Positions 51,879 to 60,492 of a DNA stretch of 64,000 bases are shown here, one piece after another. Within the stretch, counting starts at the first letter, position 1, and each line of letters begins with the position of its first letter. This stretch comes from UBA5216 sp043743335 (GTDB taxonomy: Bacteria; Pseudomonadota; Gammaproteobacteria; Burkholderiales; SG8-41). The notes under the pieces are model-generated. The model was not told the origin of the DNA, ran no database searches, and saw nothing but the letters and a program-made list of their open reading frames with translations. Location: assembly GCA_043743335.1 (NCBI GenBank), contig JAYTWR010000046.1, positions 1 through 64,000 of the forward strand, written 5' to 3'. Position numbers and translations under genes: made by a program.

Positions 51879-52094
51879 TTATTTCGCCGCTGGCTTTTCG
51901 CCGGTAGCGGGCGCGCCGCTCTTCAGTTGCCACACTTCATCGATGATGCGGTCAGCCGCCTTTTCTGCCGCTGCCGCCGGAAAATAAATATTGATAGTGA
52001 CGCAGCCTGTGCTGGCGAGCGCACCCGCCACCAGCGTGGCCATAACCGAACGTCGATTCATTCGCAAATTCATCATGCCGCCTTTGGTTGTCAT
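51879..52094 (-). CDS. ynbE: YnbE-like lipoprotein
   Basis: The frame from ATG 52094, which overlaps the ydbH stop as ATGA, encodes 71 residues; an internal start at MNRRSV is also possible. A lipobox LASTGC is followed by VTINIYFPAAAAEKAADRIIDEVW, the YnbE strand that pairs with YdbH. YnbE is an outer-membrane lipoprotein partner for the YdbH bridge. Confidence 0.85.
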   Translation of the reverse strand: MTTKGGMMNLRMNRRSVMATLVAGALASTGCVTINIYFPAAAAEKAADRIIDEVWQLKSGAPATGEKPAAK

Positions 52095-54094
52095 TGCACA
52101 ATCGGTTTCACGTTGCCCTGCGTCACCCGCTTGATGCGTTCGAGTAACTCTTGCCAACTTACTTGGCGATTGTAGCCCATCACCGTAATCGCCGGTATGC
52201 CACCGCCCTTCACTATCACATAACCGTTCGGCGCGTCCTCAACGCCGCTCATTTCGCACACCGTGTTGTTCAGTTTGCAGCCCCATCCCAATTTGTCGTA
52301 GCCAAACTGCTCAAAAAATCGCAAAAAGCTGCGTTGTATCGCAGCCGCTGCACCCGCCCCGCCCAACGCAGAAATATTCTGCACCGCCGCCTGACTAATC
52401 TTGCGCGGATAGTCACCCGCGCTGCTGGCGACCTTGACATCGAATTTGACCGGCTGCCAGTTAACCAGTTCCAGCCCGTTGATGCGTGCGTCAATGCGCC
52501 CAGTGATGTTGCCGAAGGCATACGTGCGTGTCACCATACTCAAATCAAGATTTTGCATGGTCACATCAGCCTGCACGCGCGGCGCTTTGCTGAACACATC
52601 GAGCAACACCAAGTTCTTCACATCCACCACGCCGTCAAACACCTTGATGGATAACGCGCCGTCCACACGCAACGTTGACTTTACATGGCTCACCGTCGGC
52701 AACGTCGCCGCCAGTGTGCCGTACATTACCGGCACACCCAGCGCCGCAGTCAATTTATCCATCGAAATAGCACCGACTTCGCCAGTAAATTGCCAGAACC
52801 AGTTGGTCGCCCCTGCACGCGCACGAAAATCACGCACGTCAATAAAGCCATCGAGCAACGGCACCCGCAGTTGCGTTAAGTCAAAGCGTGTGCCATTCAT
52901 ATTGAGCGGTACGCTGAAAGCGCCCACCGGCATTTTCAGCAACTCGCCGCCTTTGATGTTGACCGTGGCCTGCGTTGCCGCATCCGCACGCCACGGCACG
53001 GTGCCGTTGATTTCAAACAGCGCAAAGCGATGCTGGATTTTGTCTTCGAGCGACACGTTGTCGAGTTTGACGTCAACGCGGCGTAACCCGTCGCGGTTCA
53101 GTTCTATCTGCGCGGAAATGCGCCCTTCGGTGCGCAAATCCGACAGCGAGCTGCCCTCCAAAAATGGTTTTAACACGGCCTCATACAGCGCAGCCACTTG
53201 CAGGGTTTGCGCATCCACACGCAGGTCCGCGATTTTCTGGGCCGCCAAATCGTAAACGCCTGCGAACGCCACATCGCCCACGCCCGGATAACGCAGGGCA
53301 CCGCGCTCGATGAATAGTTGTCGCGCATCCAAACGCCCCTCCGCTGTCAATTGCTGGTTTGCGGCCTTGAGATACAGCGGCTGCCAGAAAGCCTCGCCGC
53401 CCGTCCAGTTCAGTGCGGCGTTCCAGCGCATGTGATCTGCGGCAGCTTCGGCATTAATTTGCAGATTCACGCCCATTTTTTCGCCAGCATGCAGACCGCT
53501 GGCGTCGGCAAAGCCCGCACCTGCGACTGCTAGTTTCACCGCGATGATGCCGCTGCCGCTGTAGCTGATGTCGCCGCTTAACACGCCCGCGTTGAGCTTG
53601 GGCAATTCCGCCGGCAGCCACGGCGCGAAACGCTGCGCACTTGCGCCATCCACGCGCACGCTGACATCATTGCCGCGCTTGCCGGGACGCACCGCCACGC
53701 GCCAAGTCTCGTCCTTGGCCGGTTTGAACGTGAGATCGAGCTCGCGCTTGTCAGTCAGGTAGCGAAACGACAGAGGGATTGTTTCGCCCAACCCCGGCAA
53801 CCGTGCGGCCAGCGCCGCGTCGTCACAGGCGATCAGCGCGCGCTCCAGCCGCAACACCGCACAATCGAGCTTGAGGTTTTTGAGCGATTGATTGCCGAAG
53901 CTTACGGCGTCGAGGGCAATGGCCACGGCACCGCTCGCATAGGTAACGCTGATGCCTTGCGCGGCGAAGCCGGGCCCGGTGATGTCGTCCAGCGTCAGGA
54001 CAAGATGCTGCGTGCGGCCAGCCGTGGCCAGCAGCAGCAAAGCAATACCGGCAACGAGCAGGCGTCGTGCCAGGATCAGCCACGACGCGCGCAT
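52091..54094 (-). CDS. ydbH: YdbH-like AsmA-family intermembrane protein
   Basis: YdbH is a long bridge-like protein that works with TamB and YhdP in phospholipid transport to the outer membrane. The 667-residue product starts with an N-terminal membrane helix (LLVAGIALLLLATAGRT) and is otherwise strand-rich. Its C-terminus has NISALGGAGAAAAIQRSFLRFFEQFGYDKLGWGCKLNNTVCEMSG, typical of the YdbH end. I start at ATG 54094, 11 bp after cysM; the longer frame would overlap cysM. It is coupled to ynbE by ATGA. Confidence 0.85.
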   Translation of the reverse strand: MRASWLILARRLLVAGIALLLLATAGRTQHLVLTLDDITGPGFAAQGISVTYASGAVAIALDAVSFGNQSLKNLKLDCAVLRLERALIACDDAALAARLPGLGETIPLSFRYLTDKRELDLTFKPAKDETWRVAVRPGKRGNDVSVRVDGASAQRFAPWLPAELPKLNAGVLSGDISYSGSGIIAVKLAVAGAGFADASGLHAGEKMGVNLQINAEAAADHMRWNAALNWTGGEAFWQPLYLKAANQQLTAEGRLDARQLFIERGALRYPGVGDVAFAGVYDLAAQKIADLRVDAQTLQVAALYEAVLKPFLEGSSLSDLRTEGRISAQIELNRDGLRRVDVKLDNVSLEDKIQHRFALFEINGTVPWRADAATQATVNIKGGELLKMPVGAFSVPLNMNGTRFDLTQLRVPLLDGFIDVRDFRARAGATNWFWQFTGEVGAISMDKLTAALGVPVMYGTLAATLPTVSHVKSTLRVDGALSIKVFDGVVDVKNLVLLDVFSKAPRVQADVTMQNLDLSMVTRTYAFGNITGRIDARINGLELVNWQPVKFDVKVASSAGDYPRKISQAAVQNISALGGAGAAAAIQRSFLRFFEQFGYDKLGWGCKLNNTVCEMSGVEDAPNGYVIVKGGGIPAITVMGYNRQVSWQELLERIKRVTQGNVKPIVQ

Positions 54095-54104
54095 CGCGCA
54101 CACG

Positions 54105-54992
54105 TCAGGCCGGGAACACACCCGTCGACAAGTAGCGGTCGCCGCGATCACAAATAATGGCGACGATCACCGCGTCGCGCACCTCACGCGATATTTGCAG
54201 CGCGGCCCACACGGCACCGCCGGACGAAATGCCGCCGAAGATGCCCTCTTCGGTCGCCAGACGGCGCGCCATGTCTTCGGCGTCGCGTTGCGCGATTTCG
54301 ACCGTTTGATCGACGCGGCTCCAGTCGCAAATGGCGGGCAGGTACGCCGCCGGCCACTTGCGAATACCAGGAATCTGCGAACCGTCGCTCGGCTGGCAAC
54401 CGATAATTTTGACCGCAGGATTTTTTTCCTTGAGAAAGCGCGACACACCCATGATGGTGCCGGTGGTGCCCATACTCGAAACAAAATGCGTCACCTTGCC
54501 CCCGGTATCACGCCAGATTTCGGGACCGGTGGTTTCGTAGTGCGCGAGCGGGTTGTCGGCATTTGAAAACTGATCGAGCATGATGCCTTTGCCCTCTTTC
54601 ACCAAGCGCTCGCCGACATCGCGCGCAGCTTCCATACCGCCTTCTTTGGCCGTCAACACGAGCTGCGCGCCATAAGCCGCCATGCTTTGACGGCGTTCCA
54701 TGGATTGGTTTTCGGGCATCACCAATATCATTTTGTAGCCCATCATTGCCGCGCACATGGCGAGCGCGATGCCGGTATTGCCACTGGTGGGTTCAATCAA
54801 GGTGTCGCCGGGTTTGATTTGCCCGCGCGCCTGCGCCCGTTTAATCATCGATAGCGCTGGACGATCCTTGACCGAACCCGCGGGATTGTTGCCTTCGAGC
54901 TTGGCCAAAATCACGTTGCTGGTGTTGCCGGGCAAGCGCTGCAAACGCACCAACGGCGTATTGCCTACGAATTGTTCGAGTGTTTGGTTCAT
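54105..54992 (-). CDS. cysM: cysteine synthase B
   Basis: CysM makes cysteine from O-acetylserine and sulfide or thiosulfate using PLP. The 295-residue protein has VGNTPLVRLQRL at the start, the PLP lysine in NPAGSVKDRPAL, EPTSGNTGIALAM near residue 70 and the phosphate-binding SSMGTTGTIMG near residue 175. The shorter length and RPALSMI after the lysine favour CysM over CysK. It lies between an intrinsic terminator and ydbH. Confidence 0.93.
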   Translation of the reverse strand: MNQTLEQFVGNTPLVRLQRLPGNTSNVILAKLEGNNPAGSVKDRPALSMIKRAQARGQIKPGDTLIEPTSGNTGIALAMCAAMMGYKMILVMPENQSMERRQSMAAYGAQLVLTAKEGGMEAARDVGERLVKEGKGIMLDQFSNADNPLAHYETTGPEIWRDTGGKVTHFVSSMGTTGTIMGVSRFLKEKNPAVKIIGCQPSDGSQIPGIRKWPAAYLPAICDWSRVDQTVEIAQRDAEDMARRLATEEGIFGGISSGGAVWAALQISREVRDAVIVAIICDRGDRYLSTGVFPA

Positions 54993-55102
54993 GATCGATC
55001 AGCCGATAAGGGTTCAGAGGTCGGGGTTCAGGGTTCGGAGTTCAGCGCGCAGATTCCGGGCGTCCAGCGTCGCGTCATCATAGCGCAAACGCGGCGAGCA
55101 TG

Positions 55103-55129
55103 AAAAAACCCCGCCGTAGCGGGGTTTTT
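55103..55129 (-). terminator. bidirectional intrinsic terminator after comEA
   Basis: AAAAAACCCCGC, CGTA loop, GCGGGGTTTTT. It is 20 bp beyond the comEA stop and ends that operon. Confidence 0.9.
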
Positions 55130-55149
55130 CAGTAGCCTGAACCGATGGA

Positions 55150-55668
55150 TTATTTCTTGTCGGTTTTGGCGTCGTCTTTCTTGTCATCCTTCTTCGCATC
55201 CGTTTTGCTGTCGGCTTTGGCGTCTTGTTTCGCGCCTTTGTCGTCTTTCTTGGCGTCGGCTTTATCAGCTTTCGCGTCTTTCTTCGCAGCCTTGTCGTCC
55301 TTCTTGGCATCGGCTTTCTTTTCTTCTTTTTTCGCGTCGACTTTGGCAGGTTCTTTGGCATCTGCTTTCTTGGCAGCGGCCTTGTCCGACTTGGCGTCTT
55401 TCGCAGGGGCCGTGCCGGCAGCAACCGTGATTTTGTCGCGCAGGTCTTTCATGGTGCCGGGGCCAATGCCGTTGACTTTTTCAAGATCGTCTACGGTCTT
55501 GAACGGGCCGTTTTTGGTGCGATAGTCGATAATGGCTTGGGCTTTGGCCGGGCCGATACCTTTAAGACCATCCAGTTGATCTTTGGTGGCGGTGTTGATG
55601 TTCACCTGCGCCAACGCTGCGCCTATCATGGCTAACCACAATCCCAATATCAGCAGTAGTTTCTTCAT
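55150..55668 (-). CDS. ComEA-type helix-hairpin-helix protein with charged tail
   Basis: The 172-residue protein has a signal peptide (KKLLLILGLWLAMIGAALA), then the ComEA HhH pair: VNINTATKDQLDGLKGIGPAKAQAIIDYR and VDDLEKVNGIGPGTMKDLRDKI. ComEA binds incoming DNA in the periplasm during transformation. A ~95-residue tail of Lys/Asp/Ala (repeats such as DAKKDDK) follows, unusually long for the family. GGGGAGC precedes ATG 55668. The tail is highly charged and probably disordered; it may modulate DNA binding. Confidence 0.88.
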   Translation of the reverse strand: MKKLLLILGLWLAMIGAALAQVNINTATKDQLDGLKGIGPAKAQAIIDYRTKNGPFKTVDDLEKVNGIGPGTMKDLRDKITVAAGTAPAKDAKSDKAAAKKADAKEPAKVDAKKEEKKADAKKDDKAAKKDAKADKADAKKDDKGAKQDAKADSKTDAKKDDKKDDAKTDKK

Positions 55669-55703
55669 GCGTGCTCCCCGGTAGGTAATTTGTGCCTGCA
55701 TCG

Positions 55704-55726
55704 AGGCGGTCCGTAACGGGCCGCCT
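55704..55726. other. hairpin in the comEA leader
   Basis: AGGCGGTCCGTAACGGGCCGCCT forms an imperfect stem between hldD and comEA. There is no T-run, so it is not a terminator. Confidence 0.4.
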
Positions 55727-55808
55727 TGCTGGCATGCTCTAAAAACGCCTGAAGCCGGGATGAGTTGACAGCCTCATGTAAGGTAGCGGAATAGGTAGCC
55801 GAATACCC

Positions 55809-56807
55809 TTAACCGCCACGCGCCGCCAGCGCCTCGCAATAGCGCGTAACCCCTTGTTCTACCGTAAGAAACGGCTCAGGGTAGCCCGCCGCGCGCAGAC
55901 TTGCCAAGTCGGCTTGGGTATAGCTCTGATACTTACCTTTGAGGTCTTGCGGGAACGGAATGTATTCGATCAGGCCCTGCGTCTGCAGGGCCGCCAACGC
56001 CAAGGCACCCTCGCCGCGCGCTTTGCGGCAGGCGTTGATGGACGCCACGGCCACATCGTTAAAGCTCTGCGCCGCGCCGGTTCCACAATTATAAATACCT
56101 GATTTTAAAGGGTTATCCAGAAAATAGAGATTGACCTTGACGACATCCTCCACCGACACGAAATCGCGCCGTTGCTCGCCGTTGCCGTAGCCGTCACTGC
56201 CCTCGAACAGGCGCACCTTGCCCGCGCTGCGGTATTGGTTAAAAAAGTGAAAAGCAACGGAGGCCATACGGCCCTTGTGTTGTTCGCGCGGGCCGTACAC
56301 ATTGAAATAGCGCAGCCCCACCACTTGCGACGGCAGGTGCGACAGCTCGCGGCGCACAAACTGGTCAAACAAATATTTGGAATAGCCATACACATTCAGC
56401 GGCCCTTCGCACGCTGGCGACTCGCGAAACTCGGTGCGGTCGCCGTAAATCGCAGCCGACGACGCATAAATAAACGGCGTCTTATGCGCGGCGCAAAAAT
56501 CGAGCAGGCGACGGGAGTAGCGGTAGTTGTTCTGCATCATGTACCGACCGTTCGATTCTGTCGTGTCTGAACAAGCCCCCTGATGCAACAGCGCAGTGAC
56601 CGCACCATTGAAGACGCCACGGTCGAGTGCGGTGATGAATTCGTCTTTATCGAGGTAATCGTCGATTTGGCAATCCACCAAATTGATAAAGCGATCTCCG
56701 TGCGTGAGATCGTCCACTGCGATGATGCGGGTGATGCCGCGCGCGTTGAGCGCCCTGACGACATGGGCGCCGATAAACCCCGCTGCGCCGGTAACGATAT
56801 AAGTCAT
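55809..56807 (-). CDS. hldD: ADP-L-glycero-D-manno-heptose-6-epimerase
   Basis: HldD converts ADP-D-glycero- to ADP-L-glycero-mannoheptose for LPS inner core. From ATG 56807 it is 332 residues: Rossmann motif VTGAAGFIGAHVV, Ser/Tyr/Lys in ASSAAIYG and YGYSKYLFD, RYFNVYGPREQHKGRMASV near residue 175, and SYTQADLASLRAAGY near the end. The upstream hldA gene ends 13 bp before. The start codon lies inside IHF-like copy 17. A longer frame to 56864 has a leader that does not match the family. Confidence 0.93.
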   Translation of the reverse strand: MTYIVTGAAGFIGAHVVRALNARGITRIIAVDDLTHGDRFINLVDCQIDDYLDKDEFITALDRGVFNGAVTALLHQGACSDTTESNGRYMMQNNYRYSRRLLDFCAAHKTPFIYASSAAIYGDRTEFRESPACEGPLNVYGYSKYLFDQFVRRELSHLPSQVVGLRYFNVYGPREQHKGRMASVAFHFFNQYRSAGKVRLFEGSDGYGNGEQRRDFVSVEDVVKVNLYFLDNPLKSGIYNCGTGAAQSFNDVAVASINACRKARGEGALALAALQTQGLIEYIPFPQDLKGKYQSYTQADLASLRAAGYPEPFLTVEQGVTRYCEALAARGG

Positions 56808-56817
56808 TGATTTTATT
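56800..56817 (-). repeat. IHF-like dispersed motif, copy 17 (on the hldD start codon)
   Basis: Minus strand AAATAAAATCAATGACTTA region; the ATG of hldD is within the 13-bp core, which matches WATCAANNNNTTR exactly. Confidence 0.7.
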
Positions 56818-56820
56818 TGT

Positions 56821-57765
56821 TTATTTGTCAAACAGCTCAGAGGGTAGCACCACCGCCGTGCCAAATTTGGCGACCACGATTCCGGCGGCGCGATTGGCGA
56901 TGCGCACCGCTTCGTCCATGCTCACCCCGCTGCCCAGCGCAACGCCCAGCGTGGCGATGACGGTGTCGCCCGCGCCGGATACATCGTAGACCTCGCGCGC
57001 CTGCGCCGGCTCATGCAGCCGCTGGCGCTGACGGAACAGCGTCATGCCTTCTTCGCTGCGTGTGACCAGCAGTGCCTGCAACTTCAGCGTGCGTCGCAGC
57101 TTTTGCGCGCGCGCGGTGAAATCGGCCTCGCTGCGCGCCTTGCCGGCCACTTGATTAAATTCACTGCGATTCGGCGTGAGCAGGGTGGCACCTTGATAGC
57201 GACTAAAATCATCGCCCTTGGGATCTACCAGCACCGGTTTGCCCGCAGCGCGTGCGGCGGCGATCATGGCCTCGATATGCGCTAGCCCACCCTTGCCGTA
57301 ATCCGACAAAATCACCACATCATGGCTGCGCACCAATCCGCGATACTCGCGTAACTTCGCCGCCAGCACTTCGTGGCCGGGCGCGGTTTCAAAATCCAGC
57401 CGCAGCAATTGCTGCTGACGCCCGATCACTCGCAGCTTGACCGTGGTGGACACTGCCGCATCACGATGCAGCCGAGCTGTGACCTTGTCGCGCCGCAAGA
57501 GCTTGGCCAATTGCGCGCCAGCCTCGTCACGCCCCACGACGGACAGCAACGTCACTCGCGCCCCCAACGCGGCTGCGTTGCGCGCGACGTTGGCCGCGCC
57601 GCCGGGGCGTTCCTCACTGCGCGTTACATGCACCACCGGCACCGGCGCTTCGGGCGATATGCGCGCCACATTGCCAAACCAGTAGCGGTCGAGCATGACA
57701 TCGCCCACCACCAGCACGCGGGCCTGGGTGAACGACTGGGCAATCGCTGCGGCGGAAACGCTCAT
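56821..57765 (-). CDS. hldA: D-glycero-beta-D-manno-heptose-7-phosphate kinase (RfaE domain I)
   Basis: This PfkB-family kinase makes heptose 1,7-bisphosphate in the ADP-heptose pathway. The 314-residue protein has VLVVGDVMLDRYWFG, ERPGGAANVARNAAALGA, VILSDYGKGGL and the ATP-site DVSGAGDTVIATLG. It has only the kinase half of E. coli HldE, as in many betaproteobacteria where the adenylyltransferase is separate. I start at ATG 57765 because GAGGGA lies six bases upstream; two earlier in-frame ATGs also exist. Confidence 0.9.
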   Translation of the reverse strand: MSVSAAAIAQSFTQARVLVVGDVMLDRYWFGNVARISPEAPVPVVHVTRSEERPGGAANVARNAAALGARVTLLSVVGRDEAGAQLAKLLRRDKVTARLHRDAAVSTTVKLRVIGRQQQLLRLDFETAPGHEVLAAKLREYRGLVRSHDVVILSDYGKGGLAHIEAMIAAARAAGKPVLVDPKGDDFSRYQGATLLTPNRSEFNQVAGKARSEADFTARAQKLRRTLKLQALLVTRSEEGMTLFRQRQRLHEPAQAREVYDVSGAGDTVIATLGVALGSGVSMDEAVRIANRAAGIVVAKFGTAVVLPSELFDK

Positions 57766-57775
57766 GCGCATTCCC

Positions 57776-58504
57776 TCATGCTGAAATCTCACGCTGTATG
57801 CGTTGCAGCGTGGCGATCGGGTCAGCCGACTGCGTGATGGGCCGGCCGATCACCAGATAGTCTGCGCCTGCCGCTATCGCGGCGCGCGGCGTCATGACGC
57901 GTTTTTGGTCGTCCTGCGTGGCGATTGCAGCGTCGGCCAAGCGAATGCCGGGCGTGACCAACTTGAAACCGGCACCACAGGCAGCGCGCAGCATCGTGGC
58001 CTCTTGCGCCGACGACACCACGCCATCCAGTCCTGCCGCCTGCGCCAGTTTGGCCAGCCGCAGCACCGCTGCAGCGGGTTTGCCCTGCATACCGATGTCG
58101 CTTAAATCACTGTCGCCCAGACTGGTCAGCACCGTAACCGCGATCAGCTTGGGACGCTGCGTCTCACCGGCCAAAGCCTCGCGCGCGGCCTGCATCATGG
58201 CGCGCCCGCCGCTGGCATGCACATTCATCATCCACACCCCCATACGCGCTGCCGCCTTGCACGCGCTGGCCACGGTGTTGGGTATGTCGTGAAATTTCAA
58301 ATCCAGAAACACGCCAAACCCGCGCGCCACCAGGGTTTCCACCAGCGCCGGCCCGGCTGCGGTGAAGAGTTCCTTGCCCACTTTGACACGGCACAACTTG
58401 GCATCGAGCCGACTGGCGATATCCAGCGCGGGCTGCGCCGACGCGTAGTCGAGGGCAACAATGATCTGGAGATCGATTTTCGGATCGCTTTGCAGTTCGT
58501 TCAT
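57776..58504 (-). CDS. pyrF: orotidine 5'-phosphate decarboxylase
   Basis: PyrF makes UMP from OMP. The 242-residue protein opens LQIIVALDYASAQPALD and has the catalytic VFLDLKFHDIPNTV near residue 65, and LVIGRPITQSADP near the end. Its ATG overlaps the lapB stop (ATGA at 58501-58504). The longer open frame adds a leader unlike the family. Confidence 0.95.
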   Translation of the reverse strand: MNELQSDPKIDLQIIVALDYASAQPALDIASRLDAKLCRVKVGKELFTAAGPALVETLVARGFGVFLDLKFHDIPNTVASACKAAARMGVWMMNVHASGGRAMMQAAREALAGETQRPKLIAVTVLTSLGDSDLSDIGMQGKPAAAVLRLAKLAQAAGLDGVVSSAQEATMLRAACGAGFKLVTPGIRLADAAIATQDDQKRVMTPRAAIAAGADYLVIGRPITQSADPIATLQRIQREISA

Positions 58505-59676
58505 GCGGGCAAGCCTTTTTCTTCGGTGCGGCGGGGTGAGTAGGTTTCCCAGGAAGCGCACGCCGGGCAATGCCAATAAAACTGCCGTGCACGAAAGCCG
58601 CATTGATCGCATTTATACATCGCCAGCCCGCGGGTGTGTTGATGCACCAGCGTTTTGGTGAGTTCCAAATCCTGCCGGCGTTCGGCGGGCACATCGAGCA
58701 ACTGCGCTTCCAGCAATTTGTCCAACCCCAGCAGCGTGGGCGAGCGGCGCAACTCGTCGCGCGCCAGCGCATACGCGGCCTCAGCGCCTTGCGATTCGAG
58801 CAACCCGTCGAACACGGTATTGAGCAAATCGAGCGACGGATATTTGGCGAGATACCCGCGCAACAGGGTGACGCCTTCCGGCGTTCTGTCTTGTTGTTTA
58901 AACACGCGAAACATGCGCTCGGCCACCAGCGACAGGTAGTCTGGATTCTGGCTTTCGATACGCTTCCAGGCCGCCACCGCTGCATCGAGCTTGCCCTGCG
59001 TCTGCTCCAGATCGCCCAGCAGCAAATTGGCGCGCACGCACAAACGGTGGTGCGTGAGCGCCCTGTCGAGATGCGGGCGCGCTGCTTCGGCGCGCGAGTG
59101 CATGATTTCGCTGCTCGCCATTTCACAATAAAAATTGGCGATGTCTTTTTGCCGCGATTGGCCGGTTACGCTTTCCAGATTGCCGGCGATCACAATGGCT
59201 TTTTGCCAGTCTTTCTCCTGCTCGTAGATTTCGAGCAGAAACTTCAGCACCGCCTCGGCGTAGGACGTGTGTTCGAGTTTGAGAAACAATTCTTCGGCGC
59301 GATCCAACAAACCGGCCTTGAGGTAATCCTGCGCGAGTTCATACATCGCCATGGTCTTTTGATCTTTGCCCAAATCGGCGCGCGCCGCCAGATTTTGATG
59401 CATCCGTATCGCCCGTTCTACTTCACCGCGACGCCGGAACAAACTGCCCAGCGCGAAATGTAATTCGATGGTTTGCGGATCCACCTTGACCACCTCGATG
59501 AAGGCTTCAATCGCCTTGTCGGGCTGCTCGTTCAGCAAAAAATTCAGTCCCTTGAAATACGAAGATGGCAGCGCGCGCGATTCCGACAGCAGATGGCGTA
59601 TGTCGATACGCGCCGCGATCCATCCCAGCGCGAAAAAGAGGGGCAGCGCCAGCAACCACCAGGTTTCAATGTCCAT
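58501..59676 (-). CDS. lapB: lipopolysaccharide assembly protein LapB
   Basis: LapB (YciM) controls LpxC proteolysis and so LPS amount. The 391-residue protein has an N-terminal membrane anchor (WWLLALPLFFALGWIAARID), TPR repeats through most of its length, and a C-terminal rubredoxin-like Cys pair arrangement, YKCDQCGF and WHCPACASW. Its length and layout match E. coli LapB. lapA precedes it by 15 bp and pyrF is coupled downstream. Confidence 0.94.
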   Translation of the reverse strand: MDIETWWLLALPLFFALGWIAARIDIRHLLSESRALPSSYFKGLNFLLNEQPDKAIEAFIEVVKVDPQTIELHFALGSLFRRRGEVERAIRMHQNLAARADLGKDQKTMAMYELAQDYLKAGLLDRAEELFLKLEHTSYAEAVLKFLLEIYEQEKDWQKAIVIAGNLESVTGQSRQKDIANFYCEMASSEIMHSRAEAARPHLDRALTHHRLCVRANLLLGDLEQTQGKLDAAVAAWKRIESQNPDYLSLVAERMFRVFKQQDRTPEGVTLLRGYLAKYPSLDLLNTVFDGLLESQGAEAAYALARDELRRSPTLLGLDKLLEAQLLDVPAERRQDLELTKTLVHQHTRGLAMYKCDQCGFRARQFYWHCPACASWETYSPRRTEEKGLPA

Positions 59677-59691
59677 GGCGGCGATCCGGCA

Positions 59692-60021
59692 CTACAGCGC
59701 ATCCACCACAGGCAGCGCCGATGGCGCGTTTGACGCGACGGATGCCTGTGCGACGACTGGCGTTTGCAGCGGGGCCTTGGTGGCATCGAGCGCCTTGCGC
59801 AGGCGTGAAATATCGCGCCGCAAGCGCACAAACTGCGCGAGACTCGCGAATACGCCGACGACTGCGCCCGCGCAAAACACGATCAGAATCACGAAAATCA
59901 GCGGCGCTTGCCATTGCAGGCCCAAGTAGTAGCGCACGGTCACCGGATCGGTATTTTTCACCGCGAACGTCAGCGCTACCAGAAACAGCAGCAGCTTGAT
60001 CAGTAAATAAAAAATTTTCAT
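59692..60021 (-). CDS. lapA: LapA-domain membrane protein
   Basis: LapA partners LapB in LPS assembly. The 109-residue protein has two membrane segments (LLIKLLLFLVALTFAV and LIFVILIVFCAGAVVGVFASLAQF) and a basic helix with LRRDISRLRKALDA, the LapA/DUF1049 pattern. The C-terminus is Ala/Pro-rich. It lies between the ihfB terminator and lapB. Confidence 0.9.
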   Translation of the reverse strand: MKIFYLLIKLLLFLVALTFAVKNTDPVTVRYYLGLQWQAPLIFVILIVFCAGAVVGVFASLAQFVRLRRDISRLRKALDATKAPLQTPVVAQASVASNAPSALPVVDAL

Positions 60022-60062
60022 CGTGAAGGCAGTGCAAGCGAGTCGTCGAACGTAGCGGCAGC

Positions 60063-60096
60063 AAAAAACGGCATGATCTTGCGATCATGCCGTTTT
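60063..60096 (-). terminator. intrinsic terminator after ihfB
   Basis: A 10-14-bp stem (CGGCATGATC with its complement, loop TTGC) is followed by Ts on the minus strand. It lies 100 bp beyond the ihfB stop. Confidence 0.85.
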
Positions 60097-60195
60097 GGCG
60101 AACCTGCTGTAAAGCTGAAGCGCGTTGTGAGACAAACTGCAAACCCGCTAACGAACCGCTGTACGCCGATGGCACGGCGCAAAAGCCGGTGCAGG

Positions 60196-60480
60196 CTATT
60201 TTTCCACATCAACGCGATCGCGCAATTCCTTGCCTGCCTTGAAATGCGGAACATGTTTCGCGGGCACCTGCACACGGTCACCGGATTTCGGGTTACGGCC
60301 TACACGCGGCGGCCGGTAGTTCAGCCCAAAGCTGCCGAACCCCCGAATTTCGATACGCTGCCCCTGCGCCAGACATTTGCCCATCGCATCCAAAATCATT
60401 TTCACCGCCAGTTCAGCGTCCTTTGCCACCAACTGGGGAAAGCGCGCCGCAAGTTTCGCGATCAGCTCCGACTTGGTCAT
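60196..60480 (-). CDS. ihfB: integration host factor beta subunit
   Basis: IHF bends DNA sharply at WATCAANNNNTTR sites. The 94-residue protein starts MTKSELIAKLAARFP, has the DNA-minor-groove beta arm RIEIRGFGSFGLNYRPPRVGRNPKSGDRVQVPAKHVPHFKAGKELRDRV region, with the intercalating Pro in RNPKSG. It follows rpsA by 12 bp, the usual order. Its presence is relevant to the many IHF-like motifs in the window. Confidence 0.95.
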   Translation of the reverse strand: MTKSELIAKLAARFPQLVAKDAELAVKMILDAMGKCLAQGQRIEIRGFGSFGLNYRPPRVGRNPKSGDRVQVPAKHVPHFKAGKELRDRVDVEK

Positions 60481-60492
60481 GATGCTCCCTTA

